A DNA stretch of 8,012 bases from Gemmatimonadota bacterium (lineage in GTDB: Bacteria > Latescibacterota > UBA2968 > UBA8231): positions 13,577-21,588 of the forward strand of contig VXZF01000040.1 of NCBI GenBank assembly GCA_009845645.1. The letters run 5' to 3'. The position numbers were made by a program, and so were the translations under genes. This document shows positions 6,040 to 8,012 of the stretch, in pieces (position 1 is the first letter of the stretch; each line of letters opens with the position of its first letter). The notes below the pieces were generated by a model, which worked only from the letters and a program-made list of their open reading frames with translations, was not told the DNA's origin and ran no database searches.

Positions 6040-7650
6040 CTACTCGCCGCGACTCGCGAGAGATACGAGGATGAAGTGCCGGTCCTGTCTTGGCTGCCGA
6101 CTGACGAAGTGCATAAATTTTGCTTCGTCGTGCCACTGGCGCGGGTACGCCGAAGGGATCGTCACGCCTCGGCGCAATAGATCTTGCCAAAAAGACTCGT
6201 TTCCCACAACAAAACCAGCCGCTACGAGGAAATAGTCTGCGCCTTCGGCCGCGAGACTGTCGAGCCTCCTGGACGCAAATTCGTCCGAGGTTATTTGCCA
6301 TCCCTTGCGATGGCAGTAATAGAGCAAGGTTGGGCTTTGAGACCGGTGCGGTACCCCGGTGTTTTCGTCCTCGTCGCCGATGACCAACAGCGCATCCTGC
6401 GGCAACTTGGCGTCAAGTATCCGACCCACCAAGTGGCAACTTTGGTAGTAGTTGTGCCAATTGTTGGGCTGCGCGTAATACGGCCTAACCGCCCAAGCAC
6501 TGTAGGCAGCGACCCCGACGATCAGAGTGCATATTAACACGACGCGCCAGTAGTGCGTCCAGTTCCGTGCGAATCGACACCATCCCGCCGCTGCGGCATC
6601 TGCCCCAATAATGGCTTCAAGCACCCGTCCAGCTAGAAGGGCCCCGACTGGAGCAAAGGGTAGTTGGTAGTAATGCAGCCTGCGATTGCCCTCAGGGACG
6701 ACAAAGACGTAGAGCACCAGCCCTCCCATCCAAACCCAGAGCGTCCACTCGCGCCGCTGGCTAGGCGCTAGGGCGAGTCCAGCCAAAACTAGGATCGCCC
6801 CCGCAGGCGTATAGACGCTGTGCCAGAAGCGCTCCAACAGCGTCTGATAGAAATCAACCGTAAAAAGTAGGCTGCGATCCCATTTGTCATAGCCGTAGCG
6901 ATTCCAGATACCAAACGTCAGGCCGGTCTCCTCAAAGAGCAGGCTGGCGTGCCAGTACCAGAGCACGGCGGGTGCCAAGGCTATCACGAGATAGAGCCAA
7001 AGCACAGGCTTGAAGGCGAAGCGCCACCCCCAGCGCAGCCAAGCTAAGGCGACCAGCGGGAAACCGAGATAGAGGGTAGGTATTTTGACGAGAAAACACA
7101 GGGCGGCCAACAGGACAGCCAGCGCGAAGTCCCATCGGTAACTGCTGTCAATCCACCGCGCAAAAGCCCAAAGCGATCCCACGCTCAAAAGGATCATCAG
7201 CGCCTCGGGCATAAAGGTGCGCCCGTAGTAGATGCTCATGGGAAAAAGCAAATAGAGCAACGCCGCCAGTAGCGCGCCCAGCCGCCCTAGGCCCAATCGC
7301 AAGCCCAGCCAATAGAGCAGCGCCGCCGCCGCTATCGAACACAGCGCCGCCACGAGCCGCCCGAGCCACTCATAGGAACCGTCGGCAGCGGCGTAAAGCA
7401 GGGCAACGACGAAGGGGTATAGCGGGAAATTCGTCTCCACGTACCCAGGGGTGGTGCCGCGCCAATCGACGCGAGGATAGAAGAGCGAATACCCTTCTTC
7501 GTAAAAATTGCGGGCTATAGCGGCCGTATCCGTCTGACGCCAAGCCTGCTTGTCGATCAGGGGATCTTGCAGGTTTACAAGCCGTAGGGCCAGCCCCAGG
7601 GCGAGGACGATATAGAGATAAAAAGCGCCCTTAGCCCCCTTCGTTTGCAT
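6040..7650 (-). CDS. GT39 / ArnT-like membrane glycosyltransferase (GT-C fold)
   Basis: This 536-residue protein has about ten to twelve membrane segments (first at 9-26, last at 369-388) and a soluble C-terminal part of about 145 residues. It follows the pattern of the Dol-P-Man protein mannosyltransferase/ArnT group (PMT_2-like). After the first helix comes the catalytic-loop region DPLIDKQAWRQTDTAAIARN (29-48; acidic residues D29, D33, D41), then VETNFPLYPF (71-80), GRTFMPEA (143-150), LVKIPTLYLGFPL (187-199) and NRRLHYYQLPFAP (322-334). These enzymes transfer a sugar from a polyprenyl-phosphate donor to a lipid or protein acceptor on the outer face of the inner membrane. Donor and acceptor cannot be read here. 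The ATG at 7650 lies 6 bp after the stop of the TolB-like gene, with no clear ribosome binding site, which suggests translational coupling. Length is usual for the family. ArnT itself is not implied. Confidence 0.9.
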   Translation of the reverse strand: MQTKGAKGAFYLYIVLALGLALRLVNLQDPLIDKQAWRQTDTAAIARNFYEEGYSLFYPRVDWRGTTPGYVETNFPLYPFVVALLYAAADGSYEWLGRLVAALCSIAAAALLYWLGLRLGLGRLGALLAALLYLLFPMSIYYGRTFMPEALMILLSVGSLWAFARWIDSSYRWDFALAVLLAALCFLVKIPTLYLGFPLVALAWLRWGWRFAFKPVLWLYLVIALAPAVLWYWHASLLFEETGLTFGIWNRYGYDKWDRSLLFTVDFYQTLLERFWHSVYTPAGAILVLAGLALAPSQRREWTLWVWMGGLVLYVFVVPEGNRRLHYYQLPFAPVGALLAGRVLEAIIGADAAAAGWCRFARNWTHYWRVVLICTLIVGVAAYSAWAVRPYYAQPNNWHNYYQSCHLVGRILDAKLPQDALLVIGDEDENTGVPHRSQSPTLLYYCHRKGWQITSDEFASRRLDSLAAEGADYFLVAAGFVVGNESFWQDLLRRGVTIPSAYPRQWHDEAKFMHFVSRQPRQDRHFILVSLASRGE

Positions 7651-7656
7651 GTCGAA

Positions 7657-8012
7657 TCAGTAGGGACGCCAGCTCGGCGACATATCGTCGCGGTCGTCGT
7701 TATCGGTCAGGTTGATGGGCATCAGCGGCGGCGCGTCCATCTCGTCCAAGTCAAATCCAGCCGTGCCAACTAGGTAAATGTCGTATTCATCATCGCCCAT
7801 CCTGCCGGCATAGGCTATCCCCTTGCCATCGGGCGACCAGACGGGCTCTTGCTCGTAGGTCTTCTCGGCAATGGAAATGCGGGTTTGCCCTTGCCCGTCG
7901 GGCCGCATGAGCATCAGCTCTTGACCGCCAAACTCCTCTGAGTTGTAAACCAAGCGGTCGCCTTTTGGAGAAAACGACGCGAACATGTCGAGCTTGCGCC
8001 GATTCTCGGTGA
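7657..8012 (-). CDS. TolB/PD40-type beta-propeller protein, C-terminal end only
   Basis: The frame is open to the right edge of the window, so the true start lies outside; the Met codon at 7986 is internal. The visible 117 residues contain PD40 (WD40-like) blade motifs: FSPKGDRLVYNS...QELMLMRPDG, then EPVWSPDGKGIAYAG...YDIYLVGTAG, and a final LTDNDDRDDMSPSWRPY. The repeated 'SPDG..iay.s...i..m..dG' pattern is typical of TolB and of periplasmic propeller proteins. The last blade ends at the natural C-terminus, so this is the end of the protein. Whether it is Pal-associated TolB or another propeller protein cannot be told. It is followed after 6 bp by the glycosyltransferase, so the two form an operon. 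Confidence 0.88.
   Translation of the reverse strand, partial: TENRRKLDMFASFSPKGDRLVYNSEEFGGQELMLMRPDGQGQTRISIAEKTYEQEPVWSPDGKGIAYAGRMGDDEYDIYLVGTAGFDLDEMDAPPLMPINLTDNDDRDDMSPSWRPY

Noticed and set aside
5933..6301. N-terminal extension of the lipoprotein by 123 codons
   Set aside because: The extension overlaps the glycosyltransferase gene, is Arg/Ser-rich without a signal, and would bury the lipobox. The internal ATG at 5932 has an excellent ribosome binding site and a lipoprotein signal.
7984..7986. Start codon for the TolB-like protein at 7986
   Set aside because: The frame continues upstream without a stop to the window edge, and the Met sits inside a propeller blade, so it is an internal residue.

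Overview
The window is about 54% G+C by eye and holds seven protein-coding genes, all on the minus strand. Both ends are cut: one gene runs off the left edge (its 3' end is missing) and one off the right edge (its 5' end is missing). I see no rRNA, tRNA, CRISPR array, transposase or phage gene. Almost every product looks exported or membrane-bound: four have a signal peptide, one is a lipoprotein, one is a polytopic membrane glycosyltransferase, and one is the C-terminal end of a TolB-like beta-propeller. The 817-residue protein ends in a FlgD-Ig/CHU_C-type domain (PNPFTPNGDDVND, then WDGRDDAG and GLYLLRI). Together with the discoidin-like and CBM9-like secreted proteins, this suggests an FCB-group or related uncultured Gram-negative bacterium, such as Latescibacterota, Poribacteria, Gemmatimonadota or KSB1. 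That placement is inference from protein style; no marker gene is present.

In the direction of transcription (right to left), the first unit is a TolB/PD40 propeller tail (8012-7657) and, 6 bp later, a GT39/ArnT-like glycosyltransferase (7650-6040). A 107-bp gap follows, holding a consensus TTGACA directly after the glycosyltransferase stop codon, a TATATT, and a striking nested palindrome over the predicted transcription start. This gap probably drives a two-gene unit: a small lipoprotein with two similar beta-rich segments (5932-5240) and, 27 bp later, an exported protein of unknown family built from two copies of a ~115-residue module with an acidic repeat tail (5212-4295).

Next is a 308-bp gap with a candidate promoter, then a secreted CBM9/DOMON-like protein (3986-3084) that looks monocistronic. 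It is followed by two stem-loops that look like terminators and by a third hairpin. The last unit is the 817-residue discoidin-plus-FlgD-Ig protein (2902-449) and, 44 bp later, a second signal-peptide protein with a discoidin-like DGD motif (404 to beyond position 1).

The likely common theme is assembly or decoration of the cell surface: secreted carbohydrate-binding or adhesive beta-sandwich proteins, a lipoprotein and a lipid-linked-sugar glycosyltransferase. No enzymatic pathway is complete here, and joint function is inferred only from proximity. The items most worth a second look are the duplicated-module exported protein with its lipoprotein partner, the nested operator-like dyad in front of them, and the tandem discoidin-type surface proteins.
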